NCBI RefSeq assembly: GCF_014873945.1
Contig: NZ_JADBEC010000002.1
Coordinates: 682,001-746,000 of the forward strand
Length of the DNA: 64,000 nucleotides
Origin: Rhizobium viscosum
GTDB taxonomy: Bacteria > Pseudomonadota > Alphaproteobacteria > Rhizobiales > Rhizobiaceae
Direction of reading: 5' to 3'
This document shows positions 50,570 through 58,704 of the stretch, piece after piece (within the stretch, counting starts at the first letter, position 1; the number at the start of each line of letters is the position of its first letter). Under the pieces are notes generated by a model. That model made no database searches. It worked only from the letters and a program-made list of their open reading frames with translations, and was not told the origin of the DNA. A program made the position numbers and the translations under genes.

Positions 50570-52045
50570 TCAAAGTGTCTTGAGATAGGAAAGCAGTTGC
50601 TCCTTCGCCTCCGGCGGCAGATCCGTGCCCCAGAGATGACCGCCATTGCCGTTGCCCGGAAGGCCCGTATCGTAGGGCGTGCCGTATTGCTCCCCCGCCT
50701 TATCCGGCATGCTCACGAAGCCGCCATTGTCGGCATCCACAAGATCGTAGCCGCGGTAGAATTGTCTCGGCCGTTCGGCCGGCGGAAGCAGCAGGGCCTG
50801 CAATGTCGGGACGCTGCCATTATGCAGGTAGGGACCGCGTAGCCAGAGGCCGCTAAGACCTGTGGCGACATAACCGTCGGTCTTCTGGAAGTTGGTAAAA
50901 CCCCATGCATAGCGCGGCTCGTAAGCCGCATAGCGGTCGCGGGCCGCGGGGGTCCACATATCCAGGCGATGGCGGTCGGTGCCGAGCTCGACGATCGGGA
51001 TCGGCGTCCGGTAGCGGGCGCCGTTGGCATCATGGCAGACGGCGCATTGCGCGGTGTAGATCGCACGGCCGGCGTCGACTGCCGCCGCATCGACATGATA
51101 CGGATCGCCTGCCGGCTTGAGTGGAGAAAACGGTGACGGCGGCGGCCCCTGCAGGCGGATGAAATCCATAATGCGGCGAAGACCCTCTTCGCTTCCCCCA
51201 TAGGATTTGTAGGTCATGCCGTCGCCGATCGCGCCCGAGACTACCGTCTCGTAGAGATCGGTCTGCAATCCGTCCCAATGGAGCGAGAAACGGCGCGTAT
51301 TGGTGGCGGCGAGATCGGCAAGCGACCACAGCGGCATCATATCGGAATTGCCGATCGTGTGGTCATCGGCAAGTTGGAGGTTCTGGAACTTGACCGGATT
51401 GAAAGGATCGATCCGGCCCGGCCCCCAGTCCGGCCGATCCTTCATCCAGGCAAACTGCCGGCCCTGTTCCTGGAGGGCTGCCCGGGTCGCCGGCACCAGC
51501 ACGAAGCGATAGAGCGCCCGTTCCCAGACCGGCATGTCGTAGATCCTGCCGATTTCCGTCATCACCCGGTCGGCGGTAAACCGCGGATCGGCGCCGACAT
51601 CGATCAGGAAGCGGATATAGGCCTGGGGATTGACCCTCGTTCCTGGGCCTGCCTCGACCAGCCGCGCCGGCTCGTCGGCACGGAGCCGGTAGCTGCCCTG
51701 GTGGCAGAAGGCGCAGTTCGGCGCAACACGCTCTATGACGCCGAGCGTCTTGACTGATAAGCCGACCGGAACCTCGTCGCCGGCGCGCCAATAGAGGCCG
51801 AAGGCGCCATAACCGTCCGCGTTTGCCGGCAGATGTTCGGGAAAGAGCTGCGGCAGGACGCGCCAGATCCAGTAGGGAATTCCCTGCGCCTCTTCATTGC
51901 CGATCGAACCGTGATTGAAGACCTCAGCCAGATCGTTTGTCCTCGGCTGGGCGACCGGCCGGAAGAGCAGGAAGAACAGCGCAAAAGCGCTGATGACGAG
52001 CAGGACCAGAACGGCAAAAAGCCATTTCCAGAAGACGCGCCTCAT
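50570..52045 (-). CDS. Membrane-anchored diheme cytochrome c (491 residues)
   Basis: An N-terminal anchor (FAVLVLLVISAFALFFLLF) is followed by a periplasmic domain with CAFCH (111-115) and CAVCH (334-338). Shared with the 508-residue neighbour: HGSIGxE near residue 45, DWGPGR-DxFNP, LHWDG, LRGPYLHNGSVPTL and a final LPPEAKEQLLSYLKTL. The two are clear paralogues. The PYLHNGS segment supplies a distal ligand region in MauG/di-heme peroxidase-type cytochromes. The start overlaps the stop of the small membrane gene (ATGA). It probably takes part in electron transfer or peroxide-like chemistry in the periplasm. Confidence 0.85.
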   Translation of the reverse strand: MRRVFWKWLFAVLVLLVISAFALFFLLFRPVAQPRTNDLAEVFNHGSIGNEEAQGIPYWIWRVLPQLFPEHLPANADGYGAFGLYWRAGDEVPVGLSVKTLGVIERVAPNCAFCHQGSYRLRADEPARLVEAGPGTRVNPQAYIRFLIDVGADPRFTADRVMTEIGRIYDMPVWERALYRFVLVPATRAALQEQGRQFAWMKDRPDWGPGRIDPFNPVKFQNLQLADDHTIGNSDMMPLWSLADLAATNTRRFSLHWDGLQTDLYETVVSGAIGDGMTYKSYGGSEEGLRRIMDFIRLQGPPPSPFSPLKPAGDPYHVDAAAVDAGRAIYTAQCAVCHDANGARYRTPIPIVELGTDRHRLDMWTPAARDRYAAYEPRYAWGFTNFQKTDGYVATGLSGLWLRGPYLHNGSVPTLQALLLPPAERPRQFYRGYDLVDADNGGFVSMPDKAGEQYGTPYDTGLPGNGNGGHLWGTDLPPEAKEQLLSYLKTL

Positions 52046-52473
52046 GCCTGTCTCCCTTCGGAGATGTTCTGTTCGAGCCGCAGAATGCGCAGAAGACAGA
52101 AAAGTGTCGCAATGCCGACCGAACCGTCGAGGAAGACGCCGGCGAGATAGCCGACCGGCTGGTCGAAGACGAAGACGGCGAGAAAGAAGAAAACCGTGCC
52201 GAGCGTGCGGGAAGGGAAAACCGCGAGCCAGGCGAAGACGCGGTAACGATCAATATCGAGCGTCGCCGGAATGTAGAAGATCGACAGGATCCCGAGCAGC
52301 AGTCCGGCAAATCGCGGCCAGATCAGCTGGTTGACGGTGATGCCGAAGAGGCCGAGTATCCATTCCGGACAGAAGATAAGCGGCAGGACGAAGGCGAAAT
52401 TCAAAAGGATGCCGATCCAGACGAGGACCGCATGCCGTGCCTTCCATTTGCTGAGCGATCGCGACTGGGTCAT
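52042..52473 (-). CDS. Small four-helix membrane protein between cytochrome genes
   Basis: A 143-residue inner-membrane protein with four hydrophobic helices (HAVLVWIGILLNFAFVLPLIF, LLLGILSIFYIPATL, VFPSRTLGTVFFFLAVFVF, VGIATLFCLLRIL). There is no heme-binding histidine pattern that I can assign. It overlaps the cytochrome gene on each side by 4 bases, so it is almost certainly part of the same complex or pathway. The family is not recognised; an anchor or quinone-interacting subunit is possible. Confidence 0.8.
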   Translation of the reverse strand: MTQSRSLSKWKARHAVLVWIGILLNFAFVLPLIFCPEWILGLFGITVNQLIWPRFAGLLLGILSIFYIPATLDIDRYRVFAWLAVFPSRTLGTVFFFLAVFVFDQPVGYLAGVFLDGSVGIATLFCLLRILRLEQNISEGRQA

Positions 52474-53996
52474 AGCGTCTTCATATATTCGACGAGGGCG
52501 TCTTTTGCCGCGGTCGGCAACTCCGTGCCGTAGCGATATCCTTCGTGACCGGCATTGCCATTGCCCGGTCGCGTCGTGTCATAGCGAAAGAGGTCACCGC
52601 CGGCCGACTGATCCGAGCGATAGCCCACTTTGGCGAGATCGAACTCGTCGCTGCCGCGGAACCAGACGGATGGCCGCTTGGCGCTCGGTTCGAGCAGATC
52701 GCGCAAGGTCGGCACCGAGCCGTTGTGCAGATAGGGCGAGCGCGCCCAGATGCCGTCGAGCGGGTGATTGGCATAACCGTCCGTCTTGTGGAAGCGGCTG
52801 AAGCGCCAGGGATATCCGGCATAGAGCAGGTTCTGCTCGGCGGCGAAATTTGCCGTGTAGGAGGTCCAGCGTCCTGCATCGGTGCCGATATCGGCGAGCG
52901 GAACGGTCTTGCCGAGGCGCGTGAAACGCTGCCTGTCGTAGCTGTAGTCGTTCGCATCCTTGAAGCCGTGGCAATCGGCGCAATAGTGCATGAACAGCAT
53001 CTTGCCTTCTGCCGCCTTCGCCGGATCGATCTTGGCAGCGACGGGGAACGGCGGCGAAGGCAGATCCCACATCCAGTCCTCGATGCGCGCGATCGATGCC
53101 CGGTCGACCGTCACGGGCGTCACGCCGGCGCCGAGTGCGGCGCTCAGGTTTCGTTCGGCGACGGAATCATTGTTGCCATCCCAATGGAGGTTCATGCCCT
53201 CGCGCGGACGCTGGCGCCAGATGGCGGGATAGTCGGAAGAGCCGTTCAGCGCAGCACCACTGATATGGGCCTCGTCCATGGGAAAGTTGAACTGCAGCGC
53301 CTTGTAGGGATTGAATGTGTCCACGCGGCCCGGCCCCCAATCCTCCTGCCGCTTGACGAAATCGAGCTGGGTGCCGAGGTCGAGGAAGGCGCTCTTGACC
53401 CTGGGAAAGACCACGTAGCGATAGATCAGCCGCTCGAAGACATTGAGGTCGCCGCCTACCTTGGGGCTATCGATCGTCGCAATCAGCGTGTTGGCCGTGA
53501 AGCCGGGATCGCGTCCGACGTCGATGAAGAAACGGATGAATTCCTGCAGGCGCAGATTGTTGGACGGCGCGCCGGCAATGAGGTGGCGGACCGGATCGCC
53601 GGAAAGACGATAGGTGCCGACATGGCAGACGGAACAATTGAGCCAGACCCGCTCGACGCCTGAGACCACACGGCGCGACACCCCGATCGGAAGGTCGTCG
53701 CCCGGCTTTTCGTAGAGGAAGCCGAAGCGGGCCCAGCCCTCCGGCCCGAGCTTGTCGGCATACATGACCGGCAAGGCCTTGAAGACCCAGTAAGGCGGTC
53801 CCGTCGCCGTTTCACTGCCGATCGAGCCGTGCATGAAATGCTCGCTCTGGCTTTTGAAGGCGACAACATACTGGTTGACGAACACCAAGTAATAGACGAG
53901 CGCGAGCAACAGCATCACGACGACCGCCAGCCACCAGCGGCGATGGCGGGCGACGGCGATCTCGACAGGTGTCTTGCGGTCGTTGTCGCTGCTCAT
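52470..53996 (-). CDS. Membrane-anchored diheme cytochrome c (508 residues)
   Basis: An N-terminal helix (WWLAVVVMLLLALVYYLVFV, 21-40) anchors a periplasmic domain with CSVCH (121-125) and CADCH (339-343). It shares HGSIGSE, DWGPGRVDTFNP, LHWDGN and ARSPYLHNGSVPTL with the 491-residue protein, so the pair arose by duplication. GGAGGGG precedes the ATG. It lies 34 bases after the flavin oxidoreductase gene. Probably a redox partner or oxidase component of the operon. Confidence 0.85.
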   Translation of the reverse strand: MSSDNDRKTPVEIAVARHRRWWLAVVVMLLLALVYYLVFVNQYVVAFKSQSEHFMHGSIGSETATGPPYWVFKALPVMYADKLGPEGWARFGFLYEKPGDDLPIGVSRRVVSGVERVWLNCSVCHVGTYRLSGDPVRHLIAGAPSNNLRLQEFIRFFIDVGRDPGFTANTLIATIDSPKVGGDLNVFERLIYRYVVFPRVKSAFLDLGTQLDFVKRQEDWGPGRVDTFNPYKALQFNFPMDEAHISGAALNGSSDYPAIWRQRPREGMNLHWDGNNDSVAERNLSAALGAGVTPVTVDRASIARIEDWMWDLPSPPFPVAAKIDPAKAAEGKMLFMHYCADCHGFKDANDYSYDRQRFTRLGKTVPLADIGTDAGRWTSYTANFAAEQNLLYAGYPWRFSRFHKTDGYANHPLDGIWARSPYLHNGSVPTLRDLLEPSAKRPSVWFRGSDEFDLAKVGYRSDQSAGGDLFRYDTTRPGNGNAGHEGYRYGTELPTAAKDALVEYMKTL

Positions 53997-54030
53997 GGAT
54001 CCCCTCCGAATGCGCGAGCAATGGCACGTC

Positions 54031-55416
54031 TCAATGGAAGGTCGGCGGCTCGAAAACCGACATGACCTGCTTGATCATCTTGTCGTAGCGATCCTCGAAG
54101 CTCGCTCCGTCAAACCGGCTGAGATCGTAACAGCCGAGCGGGTTTTCGAGATCGTTGAGCAGACACTTGTTGCAGTAGGTGCATTCCTTCTCCGGGCCAT
54201 TGGCCTCGGCGAGGATCTTCGGCAGATCGTTGTTGGCGACCAGCGGGCGGGCCATGGTGACGCCGTCGCAGGCTTTCGAGCGGATGGCCTCGGCGATCCT
54301 GTCGGCATGCTGGAACCCGCCGGTACAGAGCACCTTGATAGCAGGATCGATCTTGCCAATCGCTTCGGAAACCGCGCGCGCATAATCGAGATTGATGCCC
54401 TCGATGACCTTGCCCCTGCGCCAGCGCCAGAGCGCCTGGAAGGCACGCCCCAGCAGGGGATTGGAAAAGATCGCATAATTCATCGGCGCCCGCGTGCCTT
54501 GCGAGAGCATGCCGTCGTACCAGCGATGCAGGTCGTTCAGCGGCAGGTCGCCGGCCGGATTGCGCGGATGCGGAAATGTCGAGCCGCTCGAAATATGGAA
54601 GGAGTCGACGCCCTTGCCGCCGTCGAGCAGCATCGTGCAGATCTTGACGGTCTCGTCGAGCGTGTTGCCCTTCTTGATCCAGGGATAGAGCCAGTCATTG
54701 TGGTCAACACCGTTGATCTTCATCTGCAGGTGAAAGTCCTGGCCGACCTCGCGCCGGATCGCCCTGACTATCTCGAGCACGAAACGCGCCCTGCCCTCCC
54801 AGCCGCCGCCATATTCATCCGTCCGGTCGTTGATGCCGGAACTCAGGAACTGCGTCAGCAGATAGCCGTTGGCGCCGTGAAGCTCGACACCGTCGAGCCC
54901 CGCCTCCCGTGCGCGCCGCGCCCCTTGCGCGAACTGCTCCACCACTTCCGCGATTTCGGGCTTCGTCATCGCCTGGGCGAGCAGCCCGTGGAAGTAGTCG
55001 CTCTTATCGGTCGAACTCAGGCCCTTGTTGAACAGGTTCTCGACGCCGCCCATGTCCTGCTGGCGGCCGGAATGGCTGAGCTGCATGATGAACCGACAGT
55101 CATGGCCATGGACGCGGCGGCCGACTTCCCGCCAGAAGGGGATCTTATCGTCGTCGTCGATCATCGCGTAACGCACGAGGATGCGGCCACGCACGGAGAC
55201 CGGCGTAAAGGAGGAAATGATGCAGCCGATCCCGCCGCGTGCGAACTTCTCCTCCCAGTTCAGCCGGGCATTCCCGCCGTGACCGTTATAGTCGTCGAAC
55301 TGACCGGATATATTGGATCGGAAAAGACGGTTCTTCACCGTCAGCGATCGAAACTTCAGCTCATCGAAAATGAGCGCCGCATTGTCGGCGTGGATGTATT
55401 GACTGTCTGGATGCAT
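54031..55416 (-). CDS. Old-yellow-enzyme-like NADH:flavin oxidoreductase with Fe-S site
   Basis: A 461-residue FMN TIM-barrel protein. Visible: an OYE-type active site (RFIMQLSHSGRQ, and GVELHGANGYLLTQFLSSGINDRTDEYGG with the conserved HG/HxxN-like segment), FMN phosphate loop CTGGFQHADRI and ARPLVANNDLP. The C-terminal CTYCNKCLLNDLENPLGC has the Cys spacing of the [4Fe-4S] cluster in dienoyl-CoA reductase-type members. The C-terminal FAD/NAD domain of those enzymes is absent. First gene of the seven-gene operon. It probably reduces an enone or alkene intermediate. Confidence 0.88.
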   Translation of the reverse strand: MHPDSQYIHADNAALIFDELKFRSLTVKNRLFRSNISGQFDDYNGHGGNARLNWEEKFARGGIGCIISSFTPVSVRGRILVRYAMIDDDDKIPFWREVGRRVHGHDCRFIMQLSHSGRQQDMGGVENLFNKGLSSTDKSDYFHGLLAQAMTKPEIAEVVEQFAQGARRAREAGLDGVELHGANGYLLTQFLSSGINDRTDEYGGGWEGRARFVLEIVRAIRREVGQDFHLQMKINGVDHNDWLYPWIKKGNTLDETVKICTMLLDGGKGVDSFHISSGSTFPHPRNPAGDLPLNDLHRWYDGMLSQGTRAPMNYAIFSNPLLGRAFQALWRWRRGKVIEGINLDYARAVSEAIGKIDPAIKVLCTGGFQHADRIAEAIRSKACDGVTMARPLVANNDLPKILAEANGPEKECTYCNKCLLNDLENPLGCYDLSRFDGASFEDRYDKMIKQVMSVFEPPTFH

Positions 55417-55480
55417 GAAGGCCTATCCGGATGACGTGCCGAGGCAACGGAAGAGGAAGTAAAAGCCGATATGCAATGCT

Positions 55481-55494
55481 AAAGTTATAACTTT
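55481..55494. promoter_or_regulatory. Perfect 14-bp palindrome at the operon promoter
   Basis: AAAGTTATAACTTT is its own reverse complement and lies 65 bases before the flavin oxidoreductase start. It includes TATAAC, one base from a consensus -10 element, so a repressor bound here would block the promoter. Half-site and length fit TetR/MarR/GntR-type operators. Confidence 0.55.
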
Positions 55495-55590
55495 CTAGTG
55501 TATTGAAAGCTAATGCAATTTAATGTGGTTTGCAAACGAATTTCGGGAACATGCACAGCTTTACGCGGCAAGTCGCATGCAACTATCAGC

Positions 55591-55614
55591 GTACGAACCC
55601 GCCGATGTTCGTAC
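55591..55614. promoter_or_regulatory. Inverted repeat GTACGAAC-N8-GTTCGTAC
   Basis: Perfect 8-base arms with an 8-base spacer, about 175 bases upstream of the redox operon and about 170 bases after the ABC ATPase stop. There is no T-run after it, so an operator is as likely as a terminator. Confidence 0.45.
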
Positions 55615-55781
55615 TCATCTTATTGGTCGTACCGGTGATGATCAGCAGGCGGCGCACCGCCGCAAGGGTTCCAGCAATTTATAGGTGCATCCAAGCGGTC
55701 AATCGCCGATCCCCTCGAGGATAGAATTGCAACGATCCGCCGGTCGCTTCATCGGCGCAGCCTCAGCGACGGCAGGACGCT

Positions 55782-56930
55782 TCAGGCCTCGACGTCGTCC
55801 GCATGAACGACAGTCGCGGCGCCGACAGGCGGTTTTGTGATGGAACTGCCGGTCTTGGCTCGAAAGAGATGAAGGCGCGCAGACCGTACCGCAAGCTGCA
55901 GGACTGCGCGATCCTTGATCGCGACATGATCAGGAAGGTGGACGATCGTTGCAGTCCCGCTGCCCTCCACCATGCCATACACATAGGTATCCGTGCCGAT
56001 GCTCTCGGCGTAGTCGACTTCGAAGCGGATCGGATAACCGTCGGCGCCATCGCCCTTGGCGAGTTCGAAATGGCTCGGCCGGACGCCGAGGATCACAGCT
56101 TCTCCGATGCTCGCCTCTCCCTGCTGCGCCGGAATGTCCAGGCGGCCGAAACCCGGCACGTCGACGATAACATGATCCGGACCGGCCCCGGCAAGCACTC
56201 CATCGAAGAAGTTCATCTGCGGCGAGCCGATGAAACCCGCGACAAACTTGTTGGCGGGGGCTTCGAACAGTTCCAACGGAGTACCGACCTGCTCGACATG
56301 TCCGGCATTGAGGACGACGATACGGTCCGCCATCGTCATGGCCTCGACCTGATCATGCGTCACATAGATCATGGTGGCGCCGAGCCGCTTGTGGAGCCGG
56401 CTGATCTCGCCGCGTGTCTGGACGCGAAGTGCAGCATCCAGATTGGACAGCGGTTCATCGAACAGGAAGAGCTTGGGGTTCCTGACAATCGCACGCCCGA
56501 TCGCCACGCGCTGCCGCTGCCCCCCAGAGAGCTGTTTCGGGCGTCGATCGAGGAGAGGCTCAATGGCGAGCATTCTTGCCGCCTCGGTCACGCGCCGATC
56601 GATTTCGGCCCGGCTCATCGTGAGGTTTTCGAGGCCGAAAGACAGATTCTTGGCAACGGTCATATGGGGATACAACGCATAGGATTGGAAAACCATCGCG
56701 ATCCCACGATCCCCCGGAGGCGATGCCGTCACATCATCGTCGCCGATGATGATCTTTCCCCCGCTTACACTTTCCAGGCCGGCGATCAGGCGAAGCAATG
56801 TGGACTTGCCGCACCCTGATGGGCCGACCAACACGACGAATTCGCCCTCGCCCACATCGAGATCGACACCATGGAGAATCGAATGATGGCCGAAGCTCTT
56901 CCTGATATCGTTCAACTTCAGACCGGCCAT
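55782..56930 (-). CDS. Sugar ABC transporter ATPase (UgpC/MsmK family)
   Basis: A 382-residue ATPase with a C-terminal TOBE/OB regulatory domain. Walker A GPSGCGKSTLLR, signature LSGGQRQR, Walker B KLFLFDEPLSNLDAALR and switch YVTHDQVEAM. Length and the C-terminal domain are those of CUT1 sugar importers. The usual partner permeases and binding protein are at 61466-64000, on the same strand but separated by the regulator and the kinase/glycosidase genes. A ROK-type operator lies 101-119 bases upstream of its start. It ends in a hydrophilic tail. Confidence 0.93.
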   Translation of the reverse strand: MAGLKLNDIRKSFGHHSILHGVDLDVGEGEFVVLVGPSGCGKSTLLRLIAGLESVSGGKIIIGDDDVTASPPGDRGIAMVFQSYALYPHMTVAKNLSFGLENLTMSRAEIDRRVTEAARMLAIEPLLDRRPKQLSGGQRQRVAIGRAIVRNPKLFLFDEPLSNLDAALRVQTRGEISRLHKRLGATMIYVTHDQVEAMTMADRIVVLNAGHVEQVGTPLELFEAPANKFVAGFIGSPQMNFFDGVLAGAGPDHVIVDVPGFGRLDIPAQQGEASIGEAVILGVRPSHFELAKGDGADGYPIRFEVDYAESIGTDTYVYGMVEGSGTATIVHLPDHVAIKDRAVLQLAVRSARLHLFRAKTGSSITKPPVGAATVVHADDVEA

Positions 56931-57261
56931 GAATCCATTCCTTTGACGTTCCTTCCGAAGGCAGCCACGGGCACACGAGGCAGTCGGATGTCCTCCCTCA
57001 TATTTCGCGCAGTCTGCGTGGAAGTAATTAGTTCGTCAAGATGACGAACGTAATTTTCTGTTTTGGCGATCGTCAGTTTCCTCCGCCTGCAGGCAGGATT
57101 TTCAATAAATCCATCCCATGACGGCGCGTGCCGGCGCGGTTTCCAGCGGTCATTCTTCTCGGCTATCTGGCCTTTACGATATCACCTTCATCGGTGGCGA
57201 GATCGTCATTGCGCCTCGCCACTCCGGTGCCGCGAGCGTCGCGTGATGGACTATGTGACAA
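56931..57261. other. Promoter region of the sugar ABC ATPase gene
   Basis: The 331 bases between the ROK regulator stop and the ATPase start hold the inverted repeat at 57031-57049 (listed separately). No coding sequence or terminator is evident. Confidence 0.5.
57031..57049. promoter_or_regulatory. ROK-repressor operator, copy 1
   Basis: GTTCGTC-AAGAT-GACGAAC, a perfect 7-base inverted repeat with a 5-base spacer, upstream of the sugar ABC ATPase gene. It matches copy 2 at 58581-58597 (shared pattern TTCGTCAA-NN-TG-N-CGAA). Geometry is that of NagC/Mlc-type operators. Confidence 0.65.
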
Positions 57262-58464
57262 TCAAAGCGGCGGTGGCGGCAAGCGCCGCTGTTCCGGCAG
57301 AGTCTGGGGAGAGAAAAGCAGGTTGTGAACGTGGTTCAGCCCAATTGCGAGGGCCCCTACCAGCGTTGCCCGACCGCCAAGAACACTTGCCTTGACATCG
57401 ATGGCACGGCGGCTCGCTTTCACGATACCTCGCCGAACGCCCTCGGCAATCAGGGGGTGGCGACCGATACTGCCGCCGAGAACGACGACCTTCGGATCAA
57501 CGATCGCATTCACGGAGACGACAAGCAGCGCGGCAATGTCCGACACTTTCCCGATCACTTCGACCGCGATCGGGTCTTTCTCTTCGGCGAGTGCCAGGAT
57601 GTCCCGGACCGAGGTATCCTTCACGCCTCCCGAACGCTCGTAAAGCTCACTAATTCCCCGGGCCGCTATCGCGCATTCCAGCGCGCCCCTTTCAAGACTG
57701 TCTTTCGTATAGGGATCGGCGCCAAACGGCATGTAGGAAATCTCGCCTCCCGCTCCGTTTGCGCCGCGCATCAGCTTACCGTCCTGAAGCACACCAAGCC
57801 CGATGCCGGTCCCGAGCGAAATGAAGGCCACGGTATCGATAGCGGTCGCGCATCCCTGCCAGGACTCACCGATTACGGCTGCGTTGACGTCGTTTTCCAG
57901 GACAACGGGACAGCCAAGCCTTTGGCTGAGCGTCCTGCCGATATCGATATCGGCGATATCGGCGAGATTCGGCGCCATCGAGAGCGCACCCGTCGCAGGA
58001 TCGACGACCCCCGGTGTTGCTATCGCCGCCACGAGCACGAACTCCCTGGCGATGCTCATCTTTGCAAGCATCTCCGACAGCATCGCCTCGACCTGGTCGA
58101 TCAGATGATAGCCGCCGCGACGGTCGGATGGATACTCGATTTCGCCGACAACACTCCCGACGATATTGCCCAGCACGATGCGCGTCGTCGTTGCACCCAT
58201 GTCGATACCGACAGCATAGCCGGCATCCCCGTTGACCTCATAGGTGATGGCCGTGCGGCCGATACGCCCGCTCGTGACGCCCTTTTCTCGAACCCACCCA
58301 GCTTCCTCCAGCGCCCTGATGACCTCGGACATCGTCTGCTTTGAAAGGCCGGTGATCTTTGAAAGCTCGGCTCGCGAGGTGGGGCCGGCATGGAGCAGCA
58401 CGTCCATGACTGCGCGCACGGAGATCTGTCGCAGCACGGGAGGCGCGTTTTCGGTCAATACCAT
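57262..58464 (-). CDS. ROK-family transcriptional repressor
   Basis: A 400-residue NagC/XylR-like regulator: N-terminal winged HTH (VLLHAGPTSRAELSKITGLSKQTMSEVIRALEEAGWV) and a ROK sugar-binding domain with VGIDMGATTTRIVLG and SLGTGIGLGVL. The usual CxCGxxGCxE zinc motif is missing; that place reads LERGALECAIAARG. It is divergent from the ROK kinase/glycosidase operon and has matching operators in front of that operon and of the ABC ATPase gene, so it probably represses both until a sugar from the pathway binds. Confidence 0.92.
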   Translation of the reverse strand: MVLTENAPPVLRQISVRAVMDVLLHAGPTSRAELSKITGLSKQTMSEVIRALEEAGWVREKGVTSGRIGRTAITYEVNGDAGYAVGIDMGATTTRIVLGNIVGSVVGEIEYPSDRRGGYHLIDQVEAMLSEMLAKMSIAREFVLVAAIATPGVVDPATGALSMAPNLADIADIDIGRTLSQRLGCPVVLENDVNAAVIGESWQGCATAIDTVAFISLGTGIGLGVLQDGKLMRGANGAGGEISYMPFGADPYTKDSLERGALECAIAARGISELYERSGGVKDTSVRDILALAEEKDPIAVEVIGKVSDIAALLVVSVNAIVDPKVVVLGGSIGRHPLIAEGVRRGIVKASRRAIDVKASVLGGRATLVGALAIGLNHVHNLLFSPQTLPEQRRLPPPPL

Positions 58465-58550
58465 CGTCTAGCTACCCCGCCAGATCCGTCTTCATCGTTG
58501 TATCGGTGTTCTGCTTTTTCCATGAAAGCCCGCCGATTTCAAACTGCTTG

Positions 58551-58579
58551 TTGACAGTCCGCGAGCGCGGCCATAATAA
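58551..58579 (+). promoter_or_regulatory. Promoter of the sugar kinase/glycosidase operon
   Basis: A consensus -35 TTGACA at 58551-58556 is followed by TAATAA at 58574-58579 (17-bp spacing) or CATAAT at 58572-58577 (15-bp spacing). The ROK operator begins 2 bases further on, covering the likely start point. Confidence 0.6.
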
Positions 58580-58580
58580 A

Positions 58581-58597
58581 TTCGTCAACCTGCCGAA
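58581..58597. promoter_or_regulatory. ROK-repressor operator, copy 2
   Basis: TTCGTCAACCTGCCGAA, an inverted repeat of TTCG..CGAA agreeing with copy 1 at 14 of 17 positions. It overlaps the expected transcription start just after the -10 element, the classic position for repression. Confidence 0.6.
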
Positions 58598-58704
58598 CAA
58601 ATATCGCAAAAGGACTGCAATTGTCAAATATTTCAACCATTGCGTCTGGCTTGCGACGGGCAAAAATCACCCGTCGCTCGGACGAAGCGGGCGGATCTGA
58701 AGGC

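Larger units (their letters stand above)
55417..55781. other. Promoter region of the cytochrome/GMC/patatin operon
   Basis: The 365 bases upstream of the first gene hold two perfect inverted repeats, listed separately (55481-55494 and 55591-55614). The part near the start (55480-55540) is AT-rich. No small gene is supported. Confidence 0.55.

Noticed and set aside
47806..50583. 925-codon open frame antisense to the large cytochrome gene
   Set aside because: Antisense shadow of a gene with strong G/C third-position bias. The sense frame has two CxxCH sites, a membrane anchor and a good ribosome site; the antisense product has no recognisable domain.
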